DNA of 64,000 nt from Leifsonia shinshuensis (GTDB lineage Bacteria > Actinomycetota > Actinomycetes > Actinomycetales > Microbacteriaceae): positions 2,294,001 to 2,358,000 of the forward strand of contig NZ_JAVDVK010000001.1 of NCBI RefSeq assembly GCF_031456835.1, read 5' to 3'. Below, piece by piece: positions 51,616 through 62,618 of this stretch. Position 1 is the stretch's first letter. The number at the start of each line of letters is the position of its first letter. The translations under genes and the position numbers were made by a program. The notes beneath the pieces were generated by a model, which saw only the letters and a program-made list of their open reading frames with translations, made no database searches and was not told where the DNA came from.

Positions 51616-52218
51616 TCAGGCGGGGCGGCCCGCCTCGGTGGTGGAGACGTCGGTGCGGTGGAAGTTCAGGTACGAGCGCGACGCCGTCGGCCCGCGCTGC
51701 CCCTGGTACCGGGAGGCGTACTCGGCCGAGCCGTAGGGGCGCTCGGCGGCGGACGACAGCCGGAAGAAGCACATCTGGCCGATCTTCATGCCCGGCCACA
51801 GCTTGATCGGGAGCGTCGCGACATTGCTGAGCTCCAGCGTGACGTGGCCCGAGAAGCCCGGGTCGATGAACCCGGCGGTGGAGTGCGTGAGCAGCCCCAG
51901 CCGGCCGAGCGAGCTCTTGCCCTCGAGCCGCGCCGCGACGTCGTCGGGCAGGCTGACCAGCTCGAACGTCGAGCCGAGCACGAACTCGCCGGGGTGCAGG
52001 ATGAACGGCTGGTCCGCATCCACCTCGACGAACCGGGTCAGCTCCGGCTGGTCGACCGCCGGATCGATGAACGGGTACTTGTGGTTGTCGAACAGCCGGA
52101 AGAACCGGTCGAGGCGCACGTCGATGCTCGACGGCTGCACCATCTCCGGCTCGTAGGGCTCGAGGGCGATGCGCCCGGCGCCCAGCTCGGCCTTGATGTC
52201 GCGATCGGAGAGAAGCAC
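51616..52218 (-). CDS. dcd: dCTP deaminase
   Basis: 200 aa trimeric nucleotide hydrolase feeding dUMP/dTMP synthesis. '[34 protein letters not shown]' contains the phosphate-binding Ser/Arg and catalytic Glu region; '[15 protein letters not shown]' and '[13 protein letters not shown]' are also conserved. Some actinobacterial Dcds are bifunctional (deaminase-dUTPase); I cannot separate the two. GTG start. It lies 37 bp downstream of kdpC. Confidence 0.95.
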   Translation of the reverse strand: MLLSDRDIKAELGAGRIALEPYEPEMVQPSSIDVRLDRFFRLFDNHKYPFIDPAVDQPELTRFVEVDADQPFILHPGEFVLGSTFELVSLPDDVAARLEGKSSLGRLGLLTHSTAGFIDPGFSGHVTLELSNVATLPIKLWPGMKIGQMCFFRLSSAAERPYGSAEYASRYQGQRGPTASRSYLNFHRTDVSTTEAGRPA

Positions 52219-52255
52219 GGGGCCAGCCTACCGGGTGGGCTCGCGGCGGCGGTCG

Positions 52256-52879
52256 CTACCGGTTCCCGTCCGGGCCCATCGCCGCCAGGGCGATGTTGAG
52301 CTCCAGGACGTTGACGGTCGGCTCGCCGAGGTAGCCGAGGTCGCGCTGCTGCACGTGCTGCTCGACGAGGGCGCGGACCCGGTCGGCGCCGATCCCGCGG
52401 GCGCGGGCGACCGCATCCACCTGGAGCAGCGCGTAGGCCGGCGAGATGTGCGGGTCGAGGCCGGAGCCGGAGGCGGTCAGCGCGTCAGGCGGGATGCTGC
52501 CGGCGGTCGCGCCGTCCACCTTCTCGAGGGCCGCCTTCCGCTGCTGGATCGCCGTGAGCAGGTCCGGGTTGTTCGGCCCGAGGTTGCTTCCGCTCGAGGC
52601 GCCGCCGTCGTAGCCGTCGCCGGCCGCGGACGGCCGCGACTGGAACCACTGCGGGAGGGCGTTCCCTTTCGCGTCGGTGAAGGACTGCCCGATGAGGCTG
52701 GACCCCACGACCGCGCCCTGGGAGCTGACGGTCGAGCCGTCCGCCTGGTGCGGGAGGGCGAGGCGGCCGATGCCGGTCACCGCGAGCGGGTAGGCGACGC
52801 CGAGCACGACGGTGAAGATGAGCAGTGCCCGGAGGGCGACCCAGTACTGGCGACCGGTGCCGCGTGCCGTTGCGTTCAT
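52256..52879 (-). CDS. kdpC: KdpC subunit of the K+-transporting ATPase
   Basis: 207 aa. One N-terminal membrane helix ('ALLIFTVVLGVAYPLAVTGIG') and an outer domain with 'GSSLIGQSF', 'WFQSRPSA', 'SGSGLDPHISPAYA' and 'RVRALVEQH': all KdpC hallmarks. It stabilises the KdpFABC complex. It starts 23 bp after kdpB. Confidence 0.97.
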   Translation of the reverse strand: MNATARGTGRQYWVALRALLIFTVVLGVAYPLAVTGIGRLALPHQADGSTVSSQGAVVGSSLIGQSFTDAKGNALPQWFQSRPSAAGDGYDGGASSGSNLGPNNPDLLTAIQQRKAALEKVDGATAGSIPPDALTASGSGLDPHISPAYALLQVDAVARARGIGADRVRALVEQHVQQRDLGYLGEPTVNVLELNIALAAMGPDGNR

Positions 52880-52902
52880 GAGAGTGGTTCCGTTCCGTTT
52901 CT

Positions 52903-55059
<2,157 letters not shown>

Positions 55060-55061
55060 GA

Positions 55062-56750
55062 TCAGTGAAGCCCTTCCGCCAGGGGACCCAGCGCGACAAC
55101 GGGGAAATAGGTGAGTGCTGCGACGACGACGACCACGCCGACCACGAAGGCGGCGAACAGGGGTCGATGCGTCGGGAGGGTGCCCGCGGTGGCCGGCACC
55201 TTGTCCTGAGCCGCCAGGGATCCGGCGAGCGCGAGGACGAACACGATCGGCACGAACCGCCCGAGGAACATGGCGGTGCCGAGCGCCGCGTTCAGCCACG
55301 GGGTGTTCGCGGTGAGTCCCGCGAACGCGGACCCGTTGTTGTTCGCCGCGGAGGTGAAGGCGTACAGCACCTCCGAGAAGCCGTGCTGGCCGGGGTTGAG
55401 GATCGAGACCTTCTCGAGCTCGTCCCGGACGGCGGGGATGGCGAAGCTGAGCCCGGTGCCGACCAGCACGAGCGTCGGCGTCATCAGGATGTACAGGCTC
55501 GCCAGCTTGATCTCGCGCGAGCCGATCTTCTTGCCGAGGTATTCGGGCGTGCGTCCCACCATGAGCCCGGCGAGGAACACCGAGATGATCGCGATGATCA
55601 GGATGCCGTAGAGTCCGGCGCCGATGCCGCCGGGGGCGACCTCGCCGGTCATCATGTTGAGCATCGTCATCATGCCGCCGAGCGGGGTGTAGCTGTCGTG
55701 CATCGCGTCGACGGCGCCGGTCGAGGTCAGGGTGCTGGTCGTCGAGAAGAAGGTCGATCCGAGGATGCCGAACCGCTGCTCCTTGCCTTCGAGCGCCGCG
55801 CCCGCAGCCCCGGTCGCCGTTCCGCCTCCCTGCAGTTCGAACAGCGTGAGCGCGACCAGCGAGACGACGAAGATCGCGGACATCGCGCCGAGGATGGCGT
55901 AGCCCTGCCGGTTGTCGCCGACCATCCGGCCGAACGTGCGCGGCAGCGAGAACGGGATCAGGAGCATCAGGAAGATCTCGACCAGGTTCGTCCAGGCGGT
56001 CGGGTTCTCGAACGGGTGCGCCGAATTGGCGTTGAAGAAGCCGCCGCCGTTGTTGCCCAGGAGCTTGATTGCCTCCTGCGACGCCACCGGTCCGCCGGGG
56101 ATGGTCGCCGTCCCGCCGGTGAGCGTGCTCACGTGGGTGAACCCGGCGAAGTTCTGGATGGCGCCGCCGGCGATCAGGACGATGGCGAACACCACGGAGA
56201 GCGGCAGCAGGATGCGCAGCACGGCGCGCGTCGCATCCACCCAGAAGTTGCCGATCGTGCCCGAGCGGTGCGCGGCGAACCCGCGGAACAGCGTGATCGC
56301 GACGGCGAGACCGACCGCGGCGGAGAGGAAGTTCTGCACCGCGAGTCCCGCGAGCTGCACGGTGTAGCCGACGGTCACCTCCGGCGAGTACGACTGCCAG
56401 TTGGTGTTGGTGACGAAGGAGATCGCGGTGTTGAACGAGAGCCCCTCCGGCACCGCTGGCAGTCCGAGCGAGTACGGCAGCACGGCCTGCGCGCGCTGCA
56501 GCGCGTAGACGAGCAGCACGCCGAGGATCGAGAAGGCGAGCACGCTGCGCAGGTAGACCGGCCAGCTTTGCCCGACGCGCGAGTCCACGCCGATGAGCCG
56601 GTAGAACCCGCGCTCGATCTTCAGGTCTCTGCGGGTCGTGAAGGTCGCGGCCATGTAGTCGCCGAGGGGGCGGTAGGCGAGGCCGAGCAGAAGGATGAGC
56701 GTGGCGAGGGAGGCCACGAAGAGCCAAGCGGTAGTCGTCGTATCCGGCAT
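55062..56750 (-). CDS. kdpA: KdpA potassium channel-like subunit
   Basis: 562 aa, ten membrane helices. K+ selectivity-filter loops visible as '[12 protein letters not shown]', '[21 protein letters not shown]', '[16 protein letters not shown]' and '[13 protein letters not shown]'. KdpA binds and passes K+ to KdpB. ATG 56750 is 2 bp after the kdpF stop. Confidence 0.98.
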   Translation of the reverse strand: MPDTTTTAWLFVASLATLILLLGLAYRPLGDYMAATFTTRRDLKIERGFYRLIGVDSRVGQSWPVYLRSVLAFSILGVLLVYALQRAQAVLPYSLGLPAVPEGLSFNTAISFVTNTNWQSYSPEVTVGYTVQLAGLAVQNFLSAAVGLAVAITLFRGFAAHRSGTIGNFWVDATRAVLRILLPLSVVFAIVLIAGGAIQNFAGFTHVSTLTGGTATIPGGPVASQEAIKLLGNNGGGFFNANSAHPFENPTAWTNLVEIFLMLLIPFSLPRTFGRMVGDNRQGYAILGAMSAIFVVSLVALTLFELQGGGTATGAAGAALEGKEQRFGILGSTFFSTTSTLTSTGAVDAMHDSYTPLGGMMTMLNMMTGEVAPGGIGAGLYGILIIAIISVFLAGLMVGRTPEYLGKKIGSREIKLASLYILMTPTLVLVGTGLSFAIPAVRDELEKVSILNPGQHGFSEVLYAFTSAANNNGSAFAGLTANTPWLNAALGTAMFLGRFVPIVFVLALAGSLAAQDKVPATAGTLPTHRPLFAAFVVGVVVVVAALTYFPVVALGPLAEGLH

Positions 56751-56752
56751 CG

Positions 56753-56842
56753 CTAGAACTTCTCCGGCTTCAGCAGGGCGTACACGAGGTAGGCGATCGA
56801 CGCGACGGCCAGTGCCGCCGCGAGCATGTCGAAGAAGATCAC
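56753..56842 (-). CDS. kdpF: KdpF small membrane subunit
   Basis: 29 aa, one membrane helix, reading [20 protein letters not shown] and then YALLKPEKF. The C-terminal 'YALLKPEKF' is the KdpF signature. KdpF stabilises the KdpABC complex. The GTG start at 56842 overlaps the stop of the upstream 27-codon ORF (GTGA); the stop is 2 bp before kdpA. Confidence 0.95.
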   Translation of the reverse strand: MIFFDMLAAALAVASIAYLVYALLKPEKF

Positions 56843-56922
56843 AGCTTCTCCACCCCTCGACCGATGAGGGCGACGATCGCGCCGAGCGCGACGATCCCCA
56901 CAACGCAGATGAGATCAAACAT
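56839..56922 (-). CDS. Tiny 27-aa membrane ORF leading the kdp operon
   Basis: ATG 56922 to TGA 56839, translating as [20 protein letters not shown] followed by GRGVEKL: one hydrophobic helix with a short charged tail, like a second KdpF. Its stop overlaps the kdpF start by 4 bp, which argues that it is translated. No Shine-Dalgarno is seen, so it may begin a leaderless or near-leaderless mRNA. It could be an extra small subunit or a leader peptide. Confidence 0.7.
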   Translation of the reverse strand: MFDLICVVGIVALGAIVALIGRGVEKL

Positions 56923-56960
56923 GGGAGCAATGCAAGTCCGCGACGGGACGCGGACGACGG

Positions 56961-57002
56961 GTCCTAACGGGATCCATACGGCCTTCGCGCGAGTCCTAAC
57001 GG
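56961..57002. promoter_or_regulatory. Direct repeats GTCCTAACGG upstream of the kdp operon
   Basis: GTCCTAACGG occurs at 56961-56970 and again at 56993-57002, 32 bp apart (three helical turns), 40-80 bp before the first kdp ORF. On the minus strand TATGGAT lies between the copies as a possible -10. Such phased repeats are typical of response-regulator sites; KdpE or another regulator would be a candidate. Confidence 0.65.
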
Positions 57003-57095
57003 TTTCCCTCCGCCGCGCGCCGGGCCGCGCTCCGAATCCGGACCGGCCAGACCGCGGCGGACGACCTACACTGGGCCCCGTCGGCAGGAGTCACC

Positions 57096-58058
57096 ATGAG
57101 CACCGTGCACCGCATTCCTCAGGCGGACATCCCCGCCGGGTCGTTCGTGATGGGCGACAGCACGGGCGACGGCCGGTACGCGGACGGCGAGACGCCGCTG
57201 CACACCGTCGAGCTGGCCGGGTTCTCGATCGACGTGCACTCGGTGACCAACGACGACTTCGCCGCGTTCGTGGACGCGACCGGGTACCGGACCGAGTCCG
57301 AGGTGTTCGGATACTCGGCGGTGTTCCACCTGGCCTTCGCGGGCGACGACGCGGACGTGCTCGGCCGCCCGCCGCAGACCCCCTGGTGGCTGGGCGTCGC
57401 CGGAGCCGACTGGCGCCACCCCGGCGGTCGCGATTCCGACCTCGACGGGCTCGGCGACCATCCGGTCGTCCAGGTCAGCTGGAACGACGCGCAAGCGTAC
57501 TGCCGCTGGGCCGGGCGCCGGCTCCCGACCGAAGCGGAGTGGGAGTACGCCTCCCGCGGAGGGCTCGACGGCGCCCGGTACCCGTGGGGCGACGAGCTGC
57601 TGAGCGACGGCGAGTGGAACTGCAACGTGTGGCAGGGCGTGTTCCCGGTGAGCAACGACCTGTCCGACGGGTTCCTCACCACCGCCCCGGCCGTCCACTT
57701 CGCGCCCAACGGGTACGGCCTCTACCAGACCGTCGGCAACGTCTGGGAGTGGTGCGAGGACTGGTACTCGGCGGAGTACTACGGGAACGCCGCCGCCGTC
57801 GGGCCGACCGGCCCGGAAGACGGCACGCAACGCGTCCTGCGTGGCGGGTCGTTCCTCTGCCACGACTCCTACTGCAACCGCTACCGCAACTCCGCCCGGT
57901 CGCAGAACACGCCGGACTCCGCCATGGCCAACGCCGGGTTCCGGACCGTGGTCTCCGCCGCGGCGGCCATGATCGACCTCCCGGCGGCGGAGGCGGCGTC
58001 GGAGATGCACGACTGCTGCGCCCCCGGCCGGGCCGCGTTCGTCACTGCCGAGCCATAG
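57096..58058 (+). CDS. Formylglycine-generating enzyme (sulfatase-modifying factor)
   Basis: 320 aa. FGE oxidises the sulfatase active-site cysteine to formylglycine using O2 and copper. The FGE-sulfatase domain is complete: 'IPAGSFVMGDS', 'HPVVQVSWNDAQAYCRWAGRRLPTEAEWE'-type block, 'VGNVWEWCEDWY' and 'RVLRGGSFLCHDSYCNRYRNSAR', with the copper/catalytic pair Cys255 and Cys260. CAGGAG precedes the ATG and TACACT (57067-57072) is a likely -10. Its 3' end overlaps the sulfatase gene (17 bp, tail-to-tail), its presumed client. Confidence 0.95.
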   Translation: MSTVHRIPQADIPAGSFVMGDSTGDGRYADGETPLHTVELAGFSIDVHSVTNDDFAAFVDATGYRTESEVFGYSAVFHLAFAGDDADVLGRPPQTPWWLGVAGADWRHPGGRDSDLDGLGDHPVVQVSWNDAQAYCRWAGRRLPTEAEWEYASRGGLDGARYPWGDELLSDGEWNCNVWQGVFPVSNDLSDGFLTTAPAVHFAPNGYGLYQTVGNVWEWCEDWYSAEYYGNAAAVGPTGPEDGTQRVLRGGSFLCHDSYCNRYRNSARSQNTPDSAMANAGFRTVVSAAAAMIDLPAAEAASEMHDCCAPGRAAFVTAEP

Positions 58059-60408
58059 CGATCCGGAACCGCTCCTCGGGGTCGATGAAGTGGTCCGCGT
58101 CCTCGACGCCGACATCCAGCTGCACCCAGTGGATCCTCCCGGTGAAACGGCTGGTCGCCGGCTCGTAGTCGGCGGTCACGGCCGTCCCCGATTCGAAGCC
58201 GATGTCGGTGGTCTCGTCGGCGGAGAAGATCATGGGCTGGGTGGCGCCGACCCGGCCCGACCCGACCTCGTCACCGTCGTAGTACAGCGTGACGTCCCCT
58301 CCCTTCGCGAGGCCGCCGCCGTCGTAGGCGAACTCCATCCGCACCTGGTGCCGCCCCTGCTCGAGCGCTCTCGACGCGACGATCCGGAACTCGTGGATGC
58401 CGAGGACGTTGTAGACGAAGGTGGCGAGTCCGTCCTTGACATAGACGCTCCACCCGCCGAAACGGCCGCCCTGCGCGATGACGACCCCGTTCGCGCCCCC
58501 GTCGGGCACGTCGAGCTCCGCGGTCACCGAGAACGACTTGTTCTTGATGCTCAGGACGCTGTTCTCCGACAGCCGCCCCATCCCGGGGAAGAGGAGCTGC
58601 GTGTTCCCGTGGATCAGCGAGGGCCGGCCCGCCAGCTCGGGGTTGAGCCGTTCGGCGCCGCGGTCGTCGATGGGTAGGACGTTGTACTTCACTGCCTCGA
58701 TCAGCCACAGCCGTTGCAGCTCGTGGAGCCGGTGCGGGTCCTCGGTCGACAGGTCGTGCGCCTGGCTGTAGTCGACGCTGCCGTCGTACAGCTCCCAGAC
58801 GTCGTCGTCGAACGCGGGCAGTGCTCCGCCGACCAGCTCCCACGGGGTGCGGTGTTTGGTGACGGCGCTCCAGCCCTTGTGGTAGATGCCGCGGTTGCCG
58901 AACATCTCGAAGTACTGCAGGGTGTGGCGTTCCGGGGCGGCCGGCTCGTTGAAGGAGTACAGCATGCTGGTTCCCTCGATGGGGGACTGCTGGACGCCGT
59001 TGACCATGGTGGGTTCGGGAAGGCCTGCGGCTTCCAGGATGGTCGGGGCGACGTCGATGACGTGGGTGAACTGCGAGCGCAGCCCGCCCTTGTCGGTGAT
59101 GCCGTCGGGCCAGTGGATGATGGTGCCGTTGCGGGTGCCGCCCCAGTGGGAGGCGACCTGCTTGGTCCACTGGAAGGGCGCATCCATCGCCCACGCCCAG
59201 CCGACCGCGTAGTGGTTGTAGGAGCTGGGGCTGCCCAGCTCGCCGATCTTGGAGGTGAGGAACTCCGGGGTCTCCAGCGCGGCCATCCCGTTGAAGTTGG
59301 CCATCTCGTTGAATGCGCCGTTGAGGGTGCCCTCGGCGGAGGCGCCGTTGTCGCCGATGATGTAGTAGATGATCGTGTCCTCGAGGATGCCGAGGTCTTC
59401 GATGGTGTCGATGATGCGGCCGATGTGGTGGTCGGTGTGCTCCATGAAGCCCGCGTAGACCTCCATCTCGCGCTCCAGCACGGGCTTCAGCTCGGCGGGC
59501 ATGTCATCCCACGCCGGGATCTCCGCATGCCGGGGAGTGAGCTGCGCGTCGGCGGGGATGACCCCCAGCTCCTTCTGCCGGGCGAAGGTCTTCTCCCGCT
59601 GCACATCCCAGCCGTCGGCGAACGCACCCGCGTACTTGTCCGCCCACTCCTGCGGCACATGGTGCGGGGCGTGGGTGGCGCCGGGCGCGAAGTAGACGAA
59701 GAACGGCTTGTCCGGCATCAACGCCTTCTGCGTCCGGATCCATGTCACCGCGTGATCGGCCAGGTCCTCCGTCAGGTGGTACCCCTGCTCCGGTGTCGCC
59801 GGCGGCTCGACCGGTGTGGTGCCGTCGTAGAGCGACGGGTCCCACTGGTTGTTCTCCCCGCCGATGAAACCGTAGAACGTCTCGAACCCGCCGCCCACCG
59901 ACGGCCACGCGTCGAACGGGCCCATGGGCGAGGACTGCCACACCGGCACCTCGTGGCACTTGCCGAACTGCGCCGTCGAGTACCCGTTCAGCTTCAACGT
60001 CATCGCCAGCGGCGCCTTCGTGTTCGGCCGCAACGAACTGTTCCCCGGCGCCGAGGTCGCCGTCTCGGTGATGCTGCCCATCCCCACCGAGTGATGGTTC
60101 CGGCCACTGAGCAGCGCCGCCCGCGTCGGAGCGCACAACGCCGTCGTGTGGAACCGGTTGTACGTCAACCCGCCCGCCGCGAGCTTCTCCGCGTTCGGCG
60201 TGCGGCACGGACCCCCGAACACACTCGAGGAGCCGAACCCCGCATCATCCACCAGGATCACCAGCACGTTCGGCGCACCCGACGGCGGCCGCAACGGCTC
60301 GATCGGCGGATACGACGTCTCCGGATCCTTCGCGTCATACGTCGTCAGACCCGGCAACGGCCGATCCGGGATGGGCAGCATGGTGCGCGCGTGGCGGTCG
60401 GGATTCAT
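58042..60408 (-). CDS. Formylglycine-dependent arylsulfatase
   Basis: 788 aa, no signal peptide. Type I sulfatase: metal ligands in 'NVLVILVDDAGFG', signature C-x-P-x-R at 92-96 ('LCAPTRAALLSGR') whose Cys92 is the substrate of the FGE opposite, and 'IYYIIGDNGASAEG' (metal Asp/Asn). The last 190 residues form a concanavalin/LamG-like beta-sandwich. It hydrolyses sulfate esters, perhaps for sulfur or from sulfated sugars. ATG 60408 follows GAGG; it is third in an operon behind DUF6325 and a 52-aa ORF. Confidence 0.96.
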   Translation of the reverse strand: MNPDRHARTMLPIPDRPLPGLTTYDAKDPETSYPPIEPLRPPSGAPNVLVILVDDAGFGSSSVFGGPCRTPNAEKLAAGGLTYNRFHTTALCAPTRAALLSGRNHHSVGMGSITETATSAPGNSSLRPNTKAPLAMTLKLNGYSTAQFGKCHEVPVWQSSPMGPFDAWPSVGGGFETFYGFIGGENNQWDPSLYDGTTPVEPPATPEQGYHLTEDLADHAVTWIRTQKALMPDKPFFVYFAPGATHAPHHVPQEWADKYAGAFADGWDVQREKTFARQKELGVIPADAQLTPRHAEIPAWDDMPAELKPVLEREMEVYAGFMEHTDHHIGRIIDTIEDLGILEDTIIYYIIGDNGASAEGTLNGAFNEMANFNGMAALETPEFLTSKIGELGSPSSYNHYAVGWAWAMDAPFQWTKQVASHWGGTRNGTIIHWPDGITDKGGLRSQFTHVIDVAPTILEAAGLPEPTMVNGVQQSPIEGTSMLYSFNEPAAPERHTLQYFEMFGNRGIYHKGWSAVTKHRTPWELVGGALPAFDDDVWELYDGSVDYSQAHDLSTEDPHRLHELQRLWLIEAVKYNVLPIDDRGAERLNPELAGRPSLIHGNTQLLFPGMGRLSENSVLSIKNKSFSVTAELDVPDGGANGVVIAQGGRFGGWSVYVKDGLATFVYNVLGIHEFRIVASRALEQGRHQVRMEFAYDGGGLAKGGDVTLYYDGDEVGSGRVGATQPMIFSADETTDIGFESGTAVTADYEPATSRFTGRIHWVQLDVGVEDADHFIDPEERFRIAMARQ

Positions 60409-60421
60409 GACGTCCTCGCGA

Positions 60422-60580
60422 TCAGAACCGGCGGCGGCGGCCGGGCGTCACGGCGGCCGCGACGACCGCGGTCTTCGCGACCGGGGCGGGGCCGGGGCTC
60501 GCGACCACCTTGGTGACCACCGCGGCTTTCGCGACCGGGTGACCGACCACCCCTACTCGTCCTACTCGTGCAGCTCGCAT
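60422..60580 (-). CDS. 52-aa basic, Ala/Val-rich small protein
   Basis: Starts 'MRAARVGRVGVVGHPVAK' and ends 'TPGRRRRF'. AAGGAG stands 9 nt before ATG 60580; the DUF6325 stop is 1 bp upstream and the sulfatase start 13 bp downstream, so it is translated within the operon. The hydrophobic middle is too broken for a clear membrane helix. The Arg-rich ends suggest nucleic-acid, membrane-surface or protein contacts. Unknown function. Confidence 0.7.
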   Translation of the reverse strand: MRAARVGRVGVVGHPVAKAAVVTKVVASPGPAPVAKTAVVAAAVTPGRRRRF

Positions 60581-60581
60581 C

Positions 60582-61061
60582 TCACACGTCTCCTTCACGT
60601 TCGAGTTCTTCGTCCTCTTCCCATTCCGCTTCCGCCTCGAGAGCGTCCACGATGGACTGGCTGTGGATGCGGCCGTCGGCGATGAGGCGCCCGCCGGCCC
60701 GCCGGGCCGCTGCCGCGAACGGGCCCGCCCAGACGTTCTCGTACACGATGACGCCCGCCACGCTGCCGGGCTCCATGGCGGCCGCGAGGTCGGCCACATC
60801 CTGTTCGGCGAGGAAGTCGGCGAGGTCGGCGGTCAGCTCGCGGAGCGGGCCGACGTCGTCGACCTCGGACAGCTCCAGCGCGTCCACGGACCCGTCCGCG
60901 TCCTTGATGAGGATCATCGCGTCGACGAGCCGTATCGTCCCGGCCTCCACCAGGTTCGCGAGCTCTTCGAGCACCTCCCCCGAGAAGTTCTGCTGCCCCT
61001 CCGGGAACTCGATGATGATGAAGTCCACCGGCGCAGCATTCTCTGTCGTCTCATCGGTCAC
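60582..61061 (-). CDS. DUF6325-like acidic protein
   Basis: 159 aa, strongly acidic. 'PVDFIIIEFPEGQQNFSGEVLEELANLVEAGTIRLVDAMIL'-type opening, then 'AGVIVYENVWAGPFAAAARRAGGRLIADGRI' matches the pattern of DUF6325/DUF1269 proteins of unknown role found beside small SHOCT-type proteins. GGAGG precedes the GTG. First gene of the sulfatase operon and divergent from the LuxR gene. Perhaps a stress or membrane-associated modulator; not known. Confidence 0.8.
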   Translation of the reverse strand: MTDETTENAAPVDFIIIEFPEGQQNFSGEVLEELANLVEAGTIRLVDAMILIKDADGSVDALELSEVDDVGPLRELTADLADFLAEQDVADLAAAMEPGSVAGVIVYENVWAGPFAAAARRAGGRLIADGRIHSQSIVDALEAEAEWEEDEELEREGDV

Positions 61062-61150
61062 ACTGACCCTCCTTCGCCTCGGCGTCGACAGGCAGCGGTT
61101 CTGCGAGTCCTCGCTCCTCGGAAACTAACCCGCGTCCCTCGGCGCGGTCG

Positions 61151-61167
61151 TCACCCGATTCGGGTGA
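61151..61167. promoter_or_regulatory. Perfect 17-bp palindrome between DUF6325/sulfatase operon and luxR gene
   Basis: TCACCCGA-T-TCGGGTGA, perfect 8-bp arms, in the 173-bp divergent gap. It is placed to control both directions and is a natural candidate site for the neighbouring LuxR-type regulator. Confidence 0.75.
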
Positions 61168-61234
61168 GTGCAACTGTCTCGCCGAGGGGCGGCGGGAGGT
61201 GCGACACTGGGCATCCCGCGGAGGGGGTGATCAC

Positions 61235-62491
61235 ATGGGCGTCGGCCGTCCGCTTCTGGCGCCCGCGATCGAGCCGGCGGGCGAGTCCGCGCGCCGGGCG
61301 GACGCCGAGCGCCTGGCCTCGGTGGCGTTGATCTCCGGCGGACGGGCCCACTTCCTCGCGGGGAACATCGGCGGGGCCCGCGACCGGCTGCGCCGCGGAC
61401 TGGCACGCGAGGGCGCGCGCGAGCCGCTGTCACGGATCCGCACGCTCGGGGCGCTCGCGCTCCTCGACGCCTGGGTCGGCGAGACCACCCGGGCCACTGA
61501 GCTCACCGGGCAGGCGCGCGCGGAGGCGCAGGTCAGCGGCGCCCTCACCCACCCGGCGACGGCGGACGCGCACCTGGCCGACGCGCTGGTCGCCGTCTCC
61601 CGCGGCGACCCGAGCGTCGCGGAGCGAGAGCTGCGGGCCGCCGCTCTCCGGGCGACCGTCGACGACCGCTCACAGACCGCGTGGATCGCGTACGCGATCG
61701 GGCGCGAACTCGGCAGCGTGATGGATGAGGAACCCACCGCTCCCCTGCCCTCCGGCTCGCCGCCCCCGATCGTCGTGGAGGCGCTGGTCGCATCCCGGGC
61801 GCGGAGGGCGAGGCGGAACGGCGACCCGGCCGCGGCTCTCGCGGTGCTCGCGGACCGCTCGCCCGCCGCGAGCGCGGTGCTCTTCGAGCGCGGCCTTGCG
61901 TGCCTCGCCCTCGGCCGATCGGCGGACGCCAGGGAGGCGCTCCGTCTGCACTCGGGCTTGCCGGACTCCGGGGAGCCGCTGCACCGCATCCGGAGCCTCG
62001 TGCTGGCCACATCGCTCTCGGCCATGCGCGGGCGCACCCCGCGGACCGACGACCTGCTCGTTCAGGCGCTGCGCATCGCGGACGAATACGGCCTGGTCTC
62101 GGTGTTCCTGGATGCGGGCCCCGACACCACGTCGCGCATCCTGGGACTCGGGCTGCCCTCGCTGCCGCCGGTCGCGACCCAGGTGATCCGCTGCGCCTCG
62201 ACGGCCGCACGGGCCGCGGACGGCGCCGGCCTGGCGGAGCCGCTCACCGACCGGGAGCGCGAACTCCTCGTCCTCCTCCCGACCGGTTTCACCAACACGC
62301 AGCTCGCGGACCGCTACTTCGTGTCCGTCAACACCATCAAGAGCCACATGGCGCACCTCTACCGCAAGCTCGAGGTCTCCACCCGGAGCGGCGCCATCGA
62401 GCGCGCGACGCTGCTCGGCCTCATCCGGCCCTGGTCGGACGGGGGGACATCGGCAGAGGGCGGGTTTGGCCCGGGGCGACGGACCGGGTAG
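61235..62491 (+). CDS. LuxR-family regulator (short LAL/MalT-like, no ATPase domain)
   Basis: 418 aa. Residues 1-330 are TPR-like helical repeats ('GRAHFLAGNIGGARDRLRRGLA', 'ALLDAWVGETTRATELTGQARA'). The C-terminus carries a LuxR helix-turn-helix at about 345-400 ('LTDRERELLVLLPTGFTNTQLADRYFVSVNTIKSHMAHLYRKL'). The layout is that of the C-terminal half of LAL regulators, without the Walker-type ATPase. GGAGGG precedes ATG 61235. It is divergent from the sulfatase operon and probably regulates it. Confidence 0.88.
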   Translation: MGVGRPLLAPAIEPAGESARRADAERLASVALISGGRAHFLAGNIGGARDRLRRGLAREGAREPLSRIRTLGALALLDAWVGETTRATELTGQARAEAQVSGALTHPATADAHLADALVAVSRGDPSVAERELRAAALRATVDDRSQTAWIAYAIGRELGSVMDEEPTAPLPSGSPPPIVVEALVASRARRARRNGDPAAALAVLADRSPAASAVLFERGLACLALGRSADAREALRLHSGLPDSGEPLHRIRSLVLATSLSAMRGRTPRTDDLLVQALRIADEYGLVSVFLDAGPDTTSRILGLGLPSLPPVATQVIRCASTAARAADGAGLAEPLTDRERELLVLLPTGFTNTQLADRYFVSVNTIKSHMAHLYRKLEVSTRSGAIERATLLGLIRPWSDGGTSAEGGFGPGRRTG

Positions 62492-62540
62492 TCTGGGCCA
62501 CAGCCTCACATCCCAGTGATTCACTGGGATCCCGGGCCGC

Positions 62541-62614
62541 GCGAGTGTAGTTCAATGGTAGAACCTCAGCTTCCCAAGCTGATAGCGCGGGTTCGATTCC
62601 CGTCACTCGCTCCA
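62541..62614 (+). tRNA. tRNA-Gly(CCC)
   Basis: Full cloverleaf by eye: acceptor GCGAGTG/CACTCGC, D-arm GTTCAATGGTAGAAC, anticodon stem TCAGC/GCTGA with loop TTCCCAA (anticodon CCC), T-arm CGGG-TTCGATT-CCCG, then discriminator T and an encoded CCA. It decodes GGG. No integrase or duplicated 3' end nearby, so it shows no sign of being an attachment site. Confidence 0.97.
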
Positions 62615-62618
62615 CGTG

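Noticed and set aside
62541..62614. tRNA-Gly as integration site of a mobile element
   Set aside because: No integrase, no repeated 3' end and no change in composition beside it within the window.
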